A stretch of 64,000 nucleotides of DNA, from the NCBI RefSeq assembly GCF_019428685.1, contig NZ_CP080096.1, positions 2,232,001 through 2,296,000 on the forward strand, given 5' to 3'. This document shows positions 27,044 to 36,881 of the stretch, piece after piece. Source of the DNA: Paraburkholderia edwinii (GTDB lineage: Bacteria; Pseudomonadota; Gammaproteobacteria; Burkholderiales; Burkholderiaceae). The notes under the pieces were generated by a model that worked only from the letters and a program-made list of their open reading frames with translations, did no database searches and had not been told where the DNA came from. The position numbers and the translations under genes were made by a program. The first letter of the stretch is position 1; every line of letters begins with the position of its first letter.

Positions 27044-27065
27044 CGCTTTAGGTAAAACGTCAAGC

Positions 27066-27100
27066 AGCCAGGCGTCGTTGACGACGCCTGGCTTTTTTTT
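27066..27100 (+). terminator. strong intrinsic terminator
   Basis: A perfect 12-bp stem AGCCAGGCGTCG / CGACGCCTGGCT (27066-27077 and 27082-27093) with loop TTGA, followed by T residues to 27100. It lies 22 bases after the stop of the small secreted protein gene. Confidence 0.95.
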
Positions 27101-27482
27101 GAATGGCACCGACGTAGCGAATGCAAGGGCGCCGTCCGGGGTGACGCTGAGCACGTCGGCACCGTTATTGCCCAGCTTGCGATTGCCCCATTAAACCCGC
27201 TGTCCTAAACTACGCTTTTTAAAATCGCAGTATAGACGCAACAAAAATAGCTTACAAAAACTCCTGAAAAAGGAACGGATCCGAACAATCGGATCTGCAG
27301 TCTTGGTCTAGTCAAATTGAAGAATCATGGCCCTGAACAGATGGGCGGTCCGCCGGTAAACTGGCCTACATTCCGCACGCGGGTTTGCGACGAACGACCA
27401 TGTCAATCCGGTATGCAGTGACCATCTATCCAGCATCACAAAATAGTGACTTGATGGATCATCATTCACAGGGAGAATGGAG
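27101..27482. other. 380-bp intergenic stretch
   Basis: Beyond the terminator there is no gene. The last 60 bases hold the promoter side of the epimerase-like gene, with words such as TGATGGATCATCATTCA at 27452-27468 forming a weak inverted repeat (TGATG/CATCA). Confidence 0.4.
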
Positions 27483-28217
27483 ATGAGAATATTTCTGGCG
27501 GGCGCCGCTGGTGTAATCGGCCGCTCACTTGTCCCGCTCCTCCGCGAGGCAGGCCATCAAGTCACCGGCACGACACGCACACACGAAGGTAGAGCGCGGC
27601 TCGCAGCACTCGGCATCGATGCCGTCATCGTGGACGTCTTCGACGAAAAAGCGCTTGAACGAGCAATGACGGCGGCCGCGCCGGATGTCGTCATCCATCA
27701 ACTCACGGATCTTTCCGCCGGCATCGATCAGGCGTCGCCGGAGGGAACGCTCAAGCGTAACGCCCGCCTCCGCCGCGAAGGGACGGCAAACCTCGTGCGC
27801 GCGGCACGTGCTGCGCACGTCAAACGAATGATCGCGCAGAGCATTGGATGGGCTTATATGCCGAAGGACCCACCGTACCTTGAAACCGATCCGCTCGATA
27901 CTGACGCGATCGGTCCACGCGCGATCTCGGTCTGCGAAGGCGTCGTGCCGCTGGAAAATGCCGTGCTACAGCAATCCGACTTTGAGGGCATCGTGCTCCG
28001 GTATGGCAGGCTCTACGGTCCCGGCACCTGGTCTGATCAACCCGATCGTCTCCTGCCTCTGCATATAGACGCGGCCGCGTACGCAGCTCTCGTCGCCGTC
28101 GACCACGGACGTCCGGGCGCATACAACATTGCGGAAGCGAATGGCACTTTGTCGATCGACAAAGCTGTGCGCGAGTTGGGATGGCGCCCGGACTTCCGCC
28201 GTGAACCGTCCAGGTAA
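27483..28217 (+). CDS. NAD-dependent epimerase/dehydratase family protein
   Basis: A 244-residue Rossmann-fold protein of the extended short-chain dehydrogenase type. It starts MRIFLAGAAGVIGRSLVPLL with the GxxGxxG nucleotide loop, then GTTRTHEGRARL, a VIHQLTDLS strand and RYGRLYGPGTW. The usual YxxxK catalytic pair is not evident; the stretch after AQSIGWAYMP is where it would be expected. At 244 residues it is shorter than the usual 300 or so. I chose the ATG at 27483 because GGGAG is placed correctly for it; an ATG six bases earlier is too close. It ends convergent with the Rrf2 gene. Confidence 0.85.
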   Translation: MRIFLAGAAGVIGRSLVPLLREAGHQVTGTTRTHEGRARLAALGIDAVIVDVFDEKALERAMTAAAPDVVIHQLTDLSAGIDQASPEGTLKRNARLRREGTANLVRAARAAHVKRMIAQSIGWAYMPKDPPYLETDPLDTDAIGPRAISVCEGVVPLENAVLQQSDFEGIVLRYGRLYGPGTWSDQPDRLLPLHIDAAAYAALVAVDHGRPGAYNIAEANGTLSIDKAVRELGWRPDFRREPSR

Positions 28218-28422
28218 GCGGATGAAAACCCAACACCCGGTCGATGCCAGGCACCCTTCACTCCGACTTAACATATCGAAGATATAGTGCCTTTACGGGC
28301 CGGGCCTCATCAAGATTTCTGGTGCTGTCGCCTACGCGCCTCTCACCGCTCAGCGGAGTGCAGCGGAGTGTCGTGTTCGAAAAGAACGCCGGTGCCTATG
28401 GACGCCTTTGGGCGCATACAAC

Positions 28423-28962
28423 TCAAGCTGAAGAAGCCCTGCCCCTCTCGCGCCGCCGGTTCGCCGCACGATCCCCGAACCACTTGACGATCTGTGGCCC
28501 GAACGTGCGCGGTGCTTTCGCCGCCATCCGCTCGGCGATATCGGCCAATGATTGCGACGCCAGAGACTCGCGCATCCGCTTTTCCGCCTGTTGCATCACC
28601 GCGTGGATCGCGCAAACACCGCTGGTCGCCCATGCGGGCGGTTCGTCGCCGAATACCGCGCATTGCTCTCGCACATCGCGACACTCGAAAAGTGCTTTAT
28701 CGCCGTCGATGGCCGTCACGACTTCAAGCACGGAAATCTCCCTCGCCGGTCTAGCCAAAGTAAAACCGCCTTTCGCACCTTCAGTCGCGCTTACGATGCC
28801 AGCCTTGTGCAGCTTTGTAAAAAGCTTTGCAAGATAGTCGAGCGGAACACCCTGTAGTTCAGCCATATCCCTGACGCTTGCTTCGCGAGCGCCCGGTGCT
28901 GATTCCGTCAGATAGAGCAGGCAATGCAGCCCATACTCCACGCCTGTACTAATATGTGCCAT
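28423..28962 (-). CDS. Rrf2-family transcriptional regulator
   Basis: A 179-residue regulator. The winged helix is typical of Rrf2: ISTGVEYGLHCLLYL, SVRDMAELQGVPLDYLAKLFTKL, then GIVSATEGAKGGFTLARP and ISVLEVVTAIDG. Three Cys follow at 94, 101 and 117 (CRDVREQC then GVC), in the region where IscR and NsrR bind an iron-sulfur cluster. The spacing is wider than in NsrR, so cluster binding is possible but atypical. The C-terminal tail is longer than usual and Arg-rich. The gene converges with the epimerase-like gene. It may sense redox state or nitric oxide. Confidence 0.9.
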   Translation of the reverse strand: MAHISTGVEYGLHCLLYLTESAPGAREASVRDMAELQGVPLDYLAKLFTKLHKAGIVSATEGAKGGFTLARPAREISVLEVVTAIDGDKALFECRDVREQCAVFGDEPPAWATSGVCAIHAVMQQAEKRMRESLASQSLADIAERMAAKAPRTFGPQIVKWFGDRAANRRRERGRASSA

Positions 28963-29096
28963 TCGACACTCCGACCCGATATATCCTAGTCATATTACTG
29001 TCTTTTAATCGTGAGTGCAACGTCCGACACCTACGGTACATTTGATGCGCCTGCCGGATAGCCTGATACCTTTCTATCCAGGTTCGCATGCCCGCT

Positions 29097-31952
29097 TTAC
29101 GACCCAAACACGAGTTCAAGCGCTTCAGGCCGATGCCGCAAAAACCCTTGCGCATAGTCGATACCAATCTCGCGCAGCAGCGTCTCCACCGTTTCCGATT
29201 CGACGAATTCGGCGATCGTCTTCTTCCCGGTGATTCTTGCGATATCGCGAATGCAGCGCACCGTCGCCTGATCGACGAGATCGTGCTCGAGGTTGCGGAT
29301 AAACTGACCGTCGATCTTCAGGTATTCGACTGGCAGGCTTTTCAGGTATCCGAACGACGATACGCCGCTGCCGAAATCGTCGAGCGCAAAGCGCACGCCG
29401 CGCGCCTGCATCATCCGGAAGAAACAGGTCGCGTCGCCGAGGTTCGTAATCGCCGCGGTTTCGGTGATTTCAAAGCAGAGCTTTTCGTGATCGAAAGGCA
29501 TCGCGTTCAGCAGGTCGAACGCGTACTGCTGGAAATCGCGATCTCCGATCGACAGGCCCGACAGATTCACGGCGACCGTACTGACGTTCGACAGCATGGC
29601 CCGGTGCTCGGTCATCCATGCGAACACTTGCTGGATCACCCAGCGGTCGATCCGCGACGTCATCTGAAAGCGTTCCGCGGACGGCAAGAACGCGCCCGGC
29701 GGAATCAGCTTGCCGTCCTCGCCGACGAGCCGCAGCAGCATTTCGCCGTGTATGCCCTCGCCGCTGTCGACAAGCGGCGTGATGTGCTGCCAGTGCAGCA
29801 CGAAGCGCCCCATATCGATGGCCTGTTCGAGACGCCTGACCCATTGCATGTCTTCGCGCCGCGATTCGATCATCTGATCGGCTTCGACGTACGTATGCAC
29901 GCGGTTGCGCCCCGCCTCCTTCGCCGCATAGCACGCGCTGTCCGCGGCCTGCAGCACGTTCGCGGTGGTCGGCCAGCGCCCGTCGAGCGGCACGAGGCCG
30001 ATGCTCGCGCCCGTGTGCAGGCGCAGATTGCCGTGCTGGAAGCGGAAAGCGTCGATGCTGCGGCAGATCCTGTCCGCGATATCCTGCGCGGTCTGGATCG
30101 AACATCGCTCGACGATCAAGCCGAACTCGTCGCCGCCCAGGCGCGCGAACGTATCGGCCGGCTGGACCAGCTTGCGAATCACTTCCACGACCTGCCTGAG
30201 CAGGCGGTCGCCGGCCGCATGTCCGCCGGCATCGTTGACGAGCTTGAACTGATCGAGGTCGATATACATCAGCGCATGGTTCGAGCCATCGCCGCGCGTT
30301 GACGTGAGCGCGGCATGCAGCCGGCGCTCGAACTCGTCCCGGTTAAGCAAACCGGTCAGCATGTCGTGCGTGGCCCGATAGGTCATCTCCTGGCTCAAGC
30401 GATGTTGCTCCGACACATCGTGGAACACCAGCACGACGCCGAGTGTGCGGCCCGCGGTGTCCTTGATCGGCGCGGCAGAATCTTCGATGTGGTATTCGCT
30501 GCCGTCGCGGCTAATCAGAATAGTGTGATTCGCGAGGCCGACGATCCGGTCTTCCGAAAGGCAAACGGTGATCGGGTTCTTCGCCGGCGCCCGCGTGGTC
30601 TCGTTGACGATCCGGAATACCGCGCTGGACCCTTGCCCTCGCGCATCGGCATTGCTCCATCCCGTCAGTTGCTCCGCGACCGGGTTCAGATATTCGACGT
30701 GGCCGTTCGCGTCGGTAGTAATCACGCCGTCGCCGATCGAATGCAGCGTCACGCGCAGCCGTTCCAGCTGCGTCGCGAGTTCGGCCTGCGCGCGCTTGCG
30801 TTCGGTCACGTCTTCGAGCACGGTCAGATAGCGTGCCGGATAGCCATCGTGGTCCCGTTCGACGATCGACGCGACCGAGATGTCGATTACCGCGCTGCCC
30901 TTGCATCGCATCCGGTACTCGGCAGCGGCAGTCCAGCCAGGCAGCGCGTCGCACGGTAGGCCCGGGTTCATCGCGCGCCGCCTCGAATCGGGCGTCAGGA
31001 AGTCGGTCCAGAGCCGGTCTATCGCTTCTTCGCGCGTATAGCCGAGCGTTGCAAGCCACGTGTCGCTGACATGCACAAGGCGTCCGTCACAGTCGGTCGA
31101 GTGAAGCATCGCCGGCGTTGCTTCGTAGAGCGCGCGAAAGCGCTGCTCGCTCGCCTTCAGCTTGCCGAGCGACGTATTGAGCGCGTCCTTCATCCGCTTC
31201 ATGCCGGCTAGCAGCGCGCCAATCTCGTCGTTACGTTCGATCACGACGGTGTCCGAAAAATTGCCCGACTCGATTCGCGCGAGCAGTTCGAGTGCGTGAC
31301 GCAGCGGCCGGGCGATCGCCTTGCGCAACGCGAATGCCGCCCACAACGCCGTCACGAGGCCGACGAGCATCATGAACGCGGTCAGCTTCATCGTCCACTG
31401 CTCGGCCTGAACGGCGGACGCATACAGGTGCGCGGATTCGTCGATCTGATCGTCTTCCAGTTTCGCGACCGCCTGCGCGTAGGCGCTGTAGTCCGCATTG
31501 AGTGCGGCGAAAGACCGCGCACGCACAGCATCGCGATCGCGTGCCCGTAATGATGCGAGCAGCGGCGCAAAGCCATACGCTTTGAGCCGCTGCCGGTCCG
31601 CATCCACTTCGCTCGCGAGCAGGCGTTCATGTTCGTCGGTCAGCGTGCGCTGATACATGCGCCATTCGAGGTCCGAGCGCGCCATGAGCGCACTCGCGTC
31701 GGTTAGCGTGGCTTCGCGATCGTTCGCCGTCGGGTCGGCAATGACCCGGTCGATCTTCATGCGCGCTCGCGCGAGCCCCTGCTCCTGCCGCTCGATCGCA
31801 AGCAGTTGCGACACATTGATATAAGTCTCTTCATGCGCGCGCGTCGCGGTATCGATGCCGTACAGTCCGCTCGCGCTGACGAGCACCAGCAAGGTCTGCA
31901 GAAGAACGATCACCACGGTGATCAGCGTGCGTATCTTGATTCGCTTGAACAT
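29097..31952 (-). CDS. membrane PAS-PAS-GGDEF-EAL cyclic-di-GMP protein
   Basis: About 950 residues. Order: transmembrane segment (RTLITVVIVLLQTLLVLV), a periplasmic four-helix sensor like those of chemoreceptors, a second membrane segment (LTAFMMLVGLVTALWAAF), HAMP, two PAS domains (ALYEATPAMLHSTDCDG and LHSIGDGVITTDANG), GGDEF and EAL. The GGDEF domain has an intact RLGGDEFGLI; the inhibitory RxxD site reads QPAD, so product inhibition should be lost. The EAL domain reads EMLLRL with FEITETA, DDFGSG and KIDGQF intact, so phosphodiesterase activity is likely. I chose the ATG at 31952 (MFKRIKIRTL) over a GTG 15 codons upstream. It controls cyclic-di-GMP in response to an external signal. Confidence 0.92.
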   Translation of the reverse strand: MFKRIKIRTLITVVIVLLQTLLVLVSASGLYGIDTATRAHEETYINVSQLLAIERQEQGLARARMKIDRVIADPTANDREATLTDASALMARSDLEWRMYQRTLTDEHERLLASEVDADRQRLKAYGFAPLLASLRARDRDAVRARSFAALNADYSAYAQAVAKLEDDQIDESAHLYASAVQAEQWTMKLTAFMMLVGLVTALWAAFALRKAIARPLRHALELLARIESGNFSDTVVIERNDEIGALLAGMKRMKDALNTSLGKLKASEQRFRALYEATPAMLHSTDCDGRLVHVSDTWLATLGYTREEAIDRLWTDFLTPDSRRRAMNPGLPCDALPGWTAAAEYRMRCKGSAVIDISVASIVERDHDGYPARYLTVLEDVTERKRAQAELATQLERLRVTLHSIGDGVITTDANGHVEYLNPVAEQLTGWSNADARGQGSSAVFRIVNETTRAPAKNPITVCLSEDRIVGLANHTILISRDGSEYHIEDSAAPIKDTAGRTLGVVLVFHDVSEQHRLSQEMTYRATHDMLTGLLNRDEFERRLHAALTSTRGDGSNHALMYIDLDQFKLVNDAGGHAAGDRLLRQVVEVIRKLVQPADTFARLGGDEFGLIVERCSIQTAQDIADRICRSIDAFRFQHGNLRLHTGASIGLVPLDGRWPTTANVLQAADSACYAAKEAGRNRVHTYVEADQMIESRREDMQWVRRLEQAIDMGRFVLHWQHITPLVDSGEGIHGEMLLRLVGEDGKLIPPGAFLPSAERFQMTSRIDRWVIQQVFAWMTEHRAMLSNVSTVAVNLSGLSIGDRDFQQYAFDLLNAMPFDHEKLCFEITETAAITNLGDATCFFRMMQARGVRFALDDFGSGVSSFGYLKSLPVEYLKIDGQFIRNLEHDLVDQATVRCIRDIARITGKKTIAEFVESETVETLLREIGIDYAQGFLRHRPEALELVFGS

Positions 31953-32086
31953 GATGGGCCGGGTAGGCGGTTCGCACCGTGCGACGGCCGTGTGCACCGC
32001 GGCGCGATGCGCGCCGGGATCGCGCCGCGCGCGGTTGCACGATCAGGACGTTCACGCGCATCGGGCGCGCTCAGGTATCAGGGGGC

Positions 32087-33658
32087 TCAGGTGGGCAGCA
32101 TCTGTATGGCGGGCCGCGCGAAGGCATCGAGCCGGAACGCGTTGACGGCCGTATCGAGTCCGGTGCCCTGATCCTCGAGCGAACGCGCGGCGGCCGCCGC
32201 TTCCTCGACCAGCGCGGCGTTGCGCTGCGTGACCTCGTCCATCTGCATGATCGCGCGATTCACCTGCTCGATGCCCCGGCTCTGCTCTTCGGACGCAAGT
32301 GCGATTTCGCCGATCACGTCGGCCACCTTGCCGACCGCGGCCGTGACATGCGAGATCGCTTCGCCGGCCTCATTGGCAAGCGACGACCCCGCGTGAATCT
32401 TCTGCACCGAGAGTGCAATCAGATCCTTGATCTCTTTGGCCGCACTCGACGCGCGCTGCGCGAGGCTGCGCACTTCGCCGGCGACCACCGCGAAGCCCCG
32501 CCCCTGTTCGCCGGCGCGCGCTGCTTCCACCGCGGCGTTCAGCGCGAGAATATTGGTCTGGAACGCGATGCCCTCGATGATGCCGGTGATCTGCGCGATC
32601 CGGTCGGAGCTCTCGTCGATTTCGCTCATCGTGTCCACCACCTGCACCACCACTTCATGCCCTTTGCGCGCGAGTTGCGCCGCGCTGCCGGTCAGCGTGC
32701 TCGCTTGTTTCGAGCTGTCGGCATTGTGCTGCACCGCTGTGGTCAGCTGTTCCATGCTCGACGCCGTTTCTTCGAGCGACGCGGCCTGCTCCTCGGTGCG
32801 CGACGACAGATCGGCATTGCCCGCCGCGATCTGCGCGGCGGCCGTTCGCACCGAATGGCTCGATTCCTGCACTGCGCGCAGCACGTCCTTTACGCGCTCG
32901 ATCAGCTGATTAAACGCTTCAGCGGTGCGGCCGATTTCGTCGCGGCGCTCGACCGGCGCGCGCAGCGACAGATCGAGCGAGTGGCTGACCGCACCGAGCG
33001 TCTGCTGCAGCCCGCCGAGCCCGTGGCGGACGCGATTGAACAATCGCCAGGCGAGCCCACCGGTCAATGCGAAGACGGCCAGTGCGGTCAACGCGAGCGT
33101 CCAGACGGACGCGGTGGCGGCACGCTCGCCTCGTGCGCCGAGTGCGATCGCCTGGGCGATGTTGTAGTCGGTCTGGTTCTTCAGGCCCTTGACGACGGCT
33201 GCAGTCGCCGGTGTCAGCGGCGCGAGCGCCGCGTCGAGCTGCGTATCGTCGAGCGCATGCGAGGTCTGTTCGATGAACTTCGCCTGGACCGAACGATAGT
33301 CGGCGAGATTTGCGTTATCCGCGGCGAGGAACGCCTGGTCCTTGTCGTCGACGATGTGATCGTGCGCATAACGAACCAGAATGTCATCGAGGTGCCGATG
33401 CGCGTCCGCGATGCGCTGATCCCTTTGCGCACGCAACTGCGGATTCTCGGTCATCGCGCGCGACAGCGTGGCCGCACGGAGGTCCGACATCTGCGCGGTT
33501 GCTTCGGCGAGATCGATAAGGGCCGGGATCGTATTGGCTTCGACGGACGCAAAGCGCGCTTCGGAACGGGTCAGCTGCCACAAGCCATACCCGGTGATAA
33601 AGACAAGTGCCAGTAGCGCGACTGCTAACGTCAGCGCCATATTCCTAATAATCGTCAC
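32087..33658 (-). CDS. methyl-accepting chemotaxis protein
   Basis: A 523-residue chemoreceptor. The N-terminal membrane segment is [19 protein letters not shown], then a periplasmic four-helix sensor domain, a second membrane segment ([19 protein letters not shown]), HAMP and the long signalling coiled coil. The conserved hairpin tip reads [20 protein letters not shown], followed by [22 protein letters not shown] sequence. The C-terminus lacks the NWETF tether for CheR/CheB. I chose the GTG at 33658, after GGCGGGGAAC; an upstream start at 33748 is possible. It is next to the GGDEF-EAL gene. The ligand cannot be told. There are no che genes nearby, so it feeds a remote chemotaxis array. Confidence 0.93.
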   Translation of the reverse strand: MTIIRNMALTLAVALLALVFITGYGLWQLTRSEARFASVEANTIPALIDLAEATAQMSDLRAATLSRAMTENPQLRAQRDQRIADAHRHLDDILVRYAHDHIVDDKDQAFLAADNANLADYRSVQAKFIEQTSHALDDTQLDAALAPLTPATAAVVKGLKNQTDYNIAQAIALGARGERAATASVWTLALTALAVFALTGGLAWRLFNRVRHGLGGLQQTLGAVSHSLDLSLRAPVERRDEIGRTAEAFNQLIERVKDVLRAVQESSHSVRTAAAQIAAGNADLSSRTEEQAASLEETASSMEQLTTAVQHNADSSKQASTLTGSAAQLARKGHEVVVQVVDTMSEIDESSDRIAQITGIIEGIAFQTNILALNAAVEAARAGEQGRGFAVVAGEVRSLAQRASSAAKEIKDLIALSVQKIHAGSSLANEAGEAISHVTAAVGKVADVIGEIALASEEQSRGIEQVNRAIMQMDEVTQRNAALVEEAAAAARSLEDQGTGLDTAVNAFRLDAFARPAIQMLPT

Positions 33659-33879
33659 GCCGTTCCCCGCCAGTTTCTCGAATACAGTGTTCTGTTTTTG
33701 TAAGCGCGATCGAACCTGCTCCAAACAGGCCGATGCGCAAGCGAGCAACTATCCGCGCCGCGCGTGCGCGTGAAAATCAGGCGGGACTGATTCTGCTGTA
33801 GGGCAATCCTGATACACGTGTCGACCGATGCCGACCTTGCAGGCCACGCAGCAGGCAGCGTATGCGACGACAGGCGCGC

Positions 33880-34512
33880 CTAGTCGATCAACTGATGCGA
33901 CACCGCGTAGCGCACGAGTTGCGCGTTGTTGCGGCAGTTCAACTTCTGCATGAGGCGGGCCTTGTGCGTGCTGACGGTCTTGTTGCTGATCGCGAATTCC
34001 GCCGCGATTTCATTGACGCCGTGCCCGCGCACCAGCAGACGGAAGATCGCGAATTCGCGCGCGGACAGCCGTTCGTGCGGCGCGCCCTGCAGCGGTTCGC
34101 CCGCATCGAACACCATGTGCTCGGCCAGTTGCGGATCGATAAAGCGCCCGCCTGCCGCGACCTTGCGGATTGCCGCGAGCAGCGTCTGCGGCTGGTTGTC
34201 TTTGGTCAGATAGCCGGCCGCGCCCGCTTTGAGCGTATAGCGGACGAAATGGAGTTCGCTGTGCATGCTCAGCACGAGAATCGGCGGCGCTGCTTCGCGC
34301 GCCCGGATGTGCTCGATCAGATCGACGCCGCTGATACCGGGCATCGACATGTCGAGCAGCAGCAGATCAACCGGCGTGCGACGCAGTGCGGCGAGCACGT
34401 CGCCGCCGTTGGCCGCCTCCCCCACGACCTCGATGCCGGGCTCCAGCGCGAACAGCTGTTTGATTCCTTCACGCATGATGGCGTGGTCGTCCGCGACCAG
34501 GATGCGGATCAT
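33880..34512 (-). CDS. NarL/LuxR-type response regulator
   Basis: A 210-residue regulator: receiver domain with RILVADDHAIMREG, phospho-acceptor in LLLLDMSMPGISG, LVLSMHSE and the Lys in GYLTKDN, then a LuxR-type helix-turn-helix RLSAREFAIFRLLVRGHGVNEIA with NKTVSTHKARLMQKL. Its ATG overlaps the stop of the upstream histidine kinase gene by four bases (ATGA), so it is the cognate regulator. The pair lies between the chemoreceptor and the type VI secretion cluster; control of either is possible but not shown. Confidence 0.95.
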   Translation of the reverse strand: MIRILVADDHAIMREGIKQLFALEPGIEVVGEAANGGDVLAALRRTPVDLLLLDMSMPGISGVDLIEHIRAREAAPPILVLSMHSELHFVRYTLKAGAAGYLTKDNQPQTLLAAIRKVAAGGRFIDPQLAEHMVFDAGEPLQGAPHERLSAREFAIFRLLVRGHGVNEIAAEFAISNKTVSTHKARLMQKLNCRNNAQLVRYAVSHQLID

Positions 34513-36401
34513 GATGCCTCTGACGATACGGTGGCGGGAATGCGAATGCGCAACGTCGTGCCCGCCCCCGGCGACGTAAGCAGATCGAAAGTGCCGGCAA
34601 ACATCAGGACACGCTCCCGGATGCCGACCAGCCCGAACGATTTCGATTTCTTTCTCGTTGCGTCGAAGCCGACGCCGTCGTCCCGGATTTCGAGCAGCCA
34701 GCCGTCGGTTTCACGCTTGAGGAGCACGCACGCGCGCGTGGCGTGCGCATGGCGGATGATATTGCGTAATGCTTCCTGCGCGATACGGAACAAGGCCGTC
34801 GTTTCGCTTTCGCGCAACGCGATGCTCGACAGATCGGTGCTGAATTTGCATGGAATGCCCGCTTCGCCGATAAATTCCTGCACCAGCCATTCCAATGCGG
34901 ACAGAACGCCCAGATCGAGCGCGACCGGGCGCAAGCTGGTTACCGCGTTGCGCACGACCTTGATCGCACCGTCCACGTGACCGACGATCAGGTTCGCCCG
35001 CTTCGTCAGCGCCGGCATATGGGCGCCGAATTCGAGGCTCAGCACGCTGAGTTGAAGCCGCACCGCGAGCAGCGACTGCGCAAGCCCGTCGTGCAGTTCG
35101 CGCGCGAGGTGCTTGCGCTCTTCCTCGCGCGCCGCTTCGCTGCGGCCCGCGAGTTGCCGGATCAATTGGCGCGATTCTTCCACACGCATTTCGGCTTCTT
35201 TCGCTTCTGTTATGTCGCGGCTGATGGCGATGGCGCTCACGATTTCGCCGTCCGCGTCGCGTTCGGCCGCAATGCGAACCGAGTTATACGTGCGCGCGCG
35301 GCCGGGCACCGTCCAGACGCCCGATACTTCGCCGGGGTCGCCCGAGGTCAGCACACGCTGGACAATCGCCTCGTAATCTTCGACAGGAATGTCACACATC
35401 CAGGCTTCCCGCAGTGGCACGTTCAGCGCCTGCTGCGCGGACAGGCGGCGGTTGCGCTCGAACGCGGGATTGACGTAGATGCGTTCGCAATGCCGGTTAT
35501 ACCGGACGACACTGTCCGGCAGATTTTCAGCCAGCGTCCGGAACGCTTTTTCGCTTTTGCGCAGCAAGTCTTCGGTCCGTTTGCGCGCGGTGACGTCGAC
35601 CGTCGTGCCGATGTACTCGACGATGCGTCCGTCTTCGTACGACAGCGGGCGGCCGGTGCCGAACACGTAGCGGATCGCACCGTCCGCGAGAACGACCCGG
35701 TACTCGCATTCGAACGCGCTGTTGGCTTCGATCGCCCGCTGCACGACGTCGCGAACCATGTCGCGATCCCGCGGGTGAATACGCTGGCGGATCGTTTTGA
35801 AGTCCGGCGGCGTGGCGGCGGGCGGATAGCCAAAGATCCGGTAGTGCTCATCGGACCACACGAGCGTCGCCGATCGGATGTTCCAGCGCCAGCAGCCGGT
35901 TTGGCTGATCTTCTGGCCTTCGGCTAGAAACGCGCTGCTCAGTCGCAGCTGGTCGGCAACACGTAGATATTCGGCATTTTCCTTTTGCAGTGCTTCGTTC
36001 GCGCTCGTCAGCATCGAGACCGTTTGCGCGAGCCGCCGGTGTGTTTCGCGAAGCGAGCGCGCAGTGCGGTGCTGCAATGCGCCAAGGCAGCCGATAAAGG
36101 TTGCTGTAAACGAAAACAAGACCATGCGCGGCATGTCTACCGGGTCGACGCGAAACGAGTGCAACGGCAGCACGAAGCCGTAATCGAATGCGAGCAGCGA
36201 CAGCACGACGGCCCAAGCGCCAGGCCCGATTCCGCCGAGCCAGGAACTTAGCACGATTGCGCACAGCGACATCGACGCGGCGGCGGAAACGAAGTGCTGC
36301 GACAGCCACTCGGCACACGCGAAGGAGACGGCCACGAAGCAGGTCGCCGCAATGTAACGCGCGGCCACCGTTCTGAACGGAGAGATTGCTTCGTTGTCCA
36401 T
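34509..36401 (-). CDS. membrane PAS sensor histidine kinase (NarX/HisKA_3 type)
   Basis: A 630-residue sensor. The N-terminus has several membrane helices (ARYIAATCFVAVSFACAEW, SMSLCAIVLSSWLGGIG, WAVVLSLLAFDYGFVLP) like the DUF4118/MASE-type sensor of KdpD relatives. PAS domains follow: one at QTGCWRWNIRSATLVWSDEH and another at LAENLPDSVVRYNRHCE, with PAC ends EYIGTTVDVTARKR and AISRDITEAKE. The kinase part has the HisKA_3 box ERKHLARELHDGLAQSL and an HATPase with EALRNIIRHAHA, IRDDGVGF and FGLVGIRER. I chose the ATG at 36401, preceded by AAAGGTGA; 45 upstream codons of the open frame are unrelated. The stop overlaps the regulator start. Confidence 0.93.
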   Translation of the reverse strand: MDNEAISPFRTVAARYIAATCFVAVSFACAEWLSQHFVSAAASMSLCAIVLSSWLGGIGPGAWAVVLSLLAFDYGFVLPLHSFRVDPVDMPRMVLFSFTATFIGCLGALQHRTARSLRETHRRLAQTVSMLTSANEALQKENAEYLRVADQLRLSSAFLAEGQKISQTGCWRWNIRSATLVWSDEHYRIFGYPPAATPPDFKTIRQRIHPRDRDMVRDVVQRAIEANSAFECEYRVVLADGAIRYVFGTGRPLSYEDGRIVEYIGTTVDVTARKRTEDLLRKSEKAFRTLAENLPDSVVRYNRHCERIYVNPAFERNRRLSAQQALNVPLREAWMCDIPVEDYEAIVQRVLTSGDPGEVSGVWTVPGRARTYNSVRIAAERDADGEIVSAIAISRDITEAKEAEMRVEESRQLIRQLAGRSEAAREEERKHLARELHDGLAQSLLAVRLQLSVLSLEFGAHMPALTKRANLIVGHVDGAIKVVRNAVTSLRPVALDLGVLSALEWLVQEFIGEAGIPCKFSTDLSSIALRESETTALFRIAQEALRNIIRHAHATRACVLLKRETDGWLLEIRDDGVGFDATRKKSKSFGLVGIRERVLMFAGTFDLLTSPGAGTTLRIRIPATVSSEAS

Positions 36402-36881
36402 TTCACCTTTTCCGTATGAAGAAACGAGTGTGGTGAAGCAATCGGAGACAGGCCTGATCGAACAACACGGGGCGGCGGCCAATGCCGGAAACACCGGAAA
36501 TCTCTTTCGCGCTTCAGGCGATGCGATGATGTGCACGCCTCAGCTCAAGGGCACGGGACGGCAGGGGGTGGTTTCGCAGCGCGACCGCGATGATAGCCGA
36601 AACGCAGGCCGCAAGGAGTCGACGCAAGCGAAGCTTAAGCGCCGAGGGCTTGAATCTCCAACGTCCAGCTTACGTGCGCGAAGCGTGCGCTAAAGAAAGG
36701 GGATTGGATGCTTAGTTATACAAATATACAAACCAGTGCGGAAGGTTTCCGGTTTGGCTGCTTAAGATCTCTTGCGAAAATTAGCGGATTTGCACGTCCG
36801 TCGTCATTGCGATCGGCTCGTGCTTAACCCTCTTTGCCCGTCACGTCTTTGCGTCTCGTGACTACCTCGTTCGGGCGAGCT
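36402..36881. other. 480-bp stretch between signalling block and T6SS operon end
   Basis: No gene seen. The right side lies just after the tssA stop, and the left side is the promoter region of the histidine kinase. No clear terminator hairpin with T-run is visible for the minus-strand tss operon; the sequence around 36710-36790 is AT-richer. Confidence 0.45.

Noticed and set aside
29088..30302. 404-residue plus-strand frame opposite the GGDEF-EAL gene
   Set aside because: Arg/His-rich antisense frame caused by high GC; the minus strand has full GGDEF and EAL motifs.
31979..33616. 545-residue plus-strand frame opposite the chemoreceptor
   Set aside because: Antisense to the conserved coiled coil; composition is Arg-rich without any domain.
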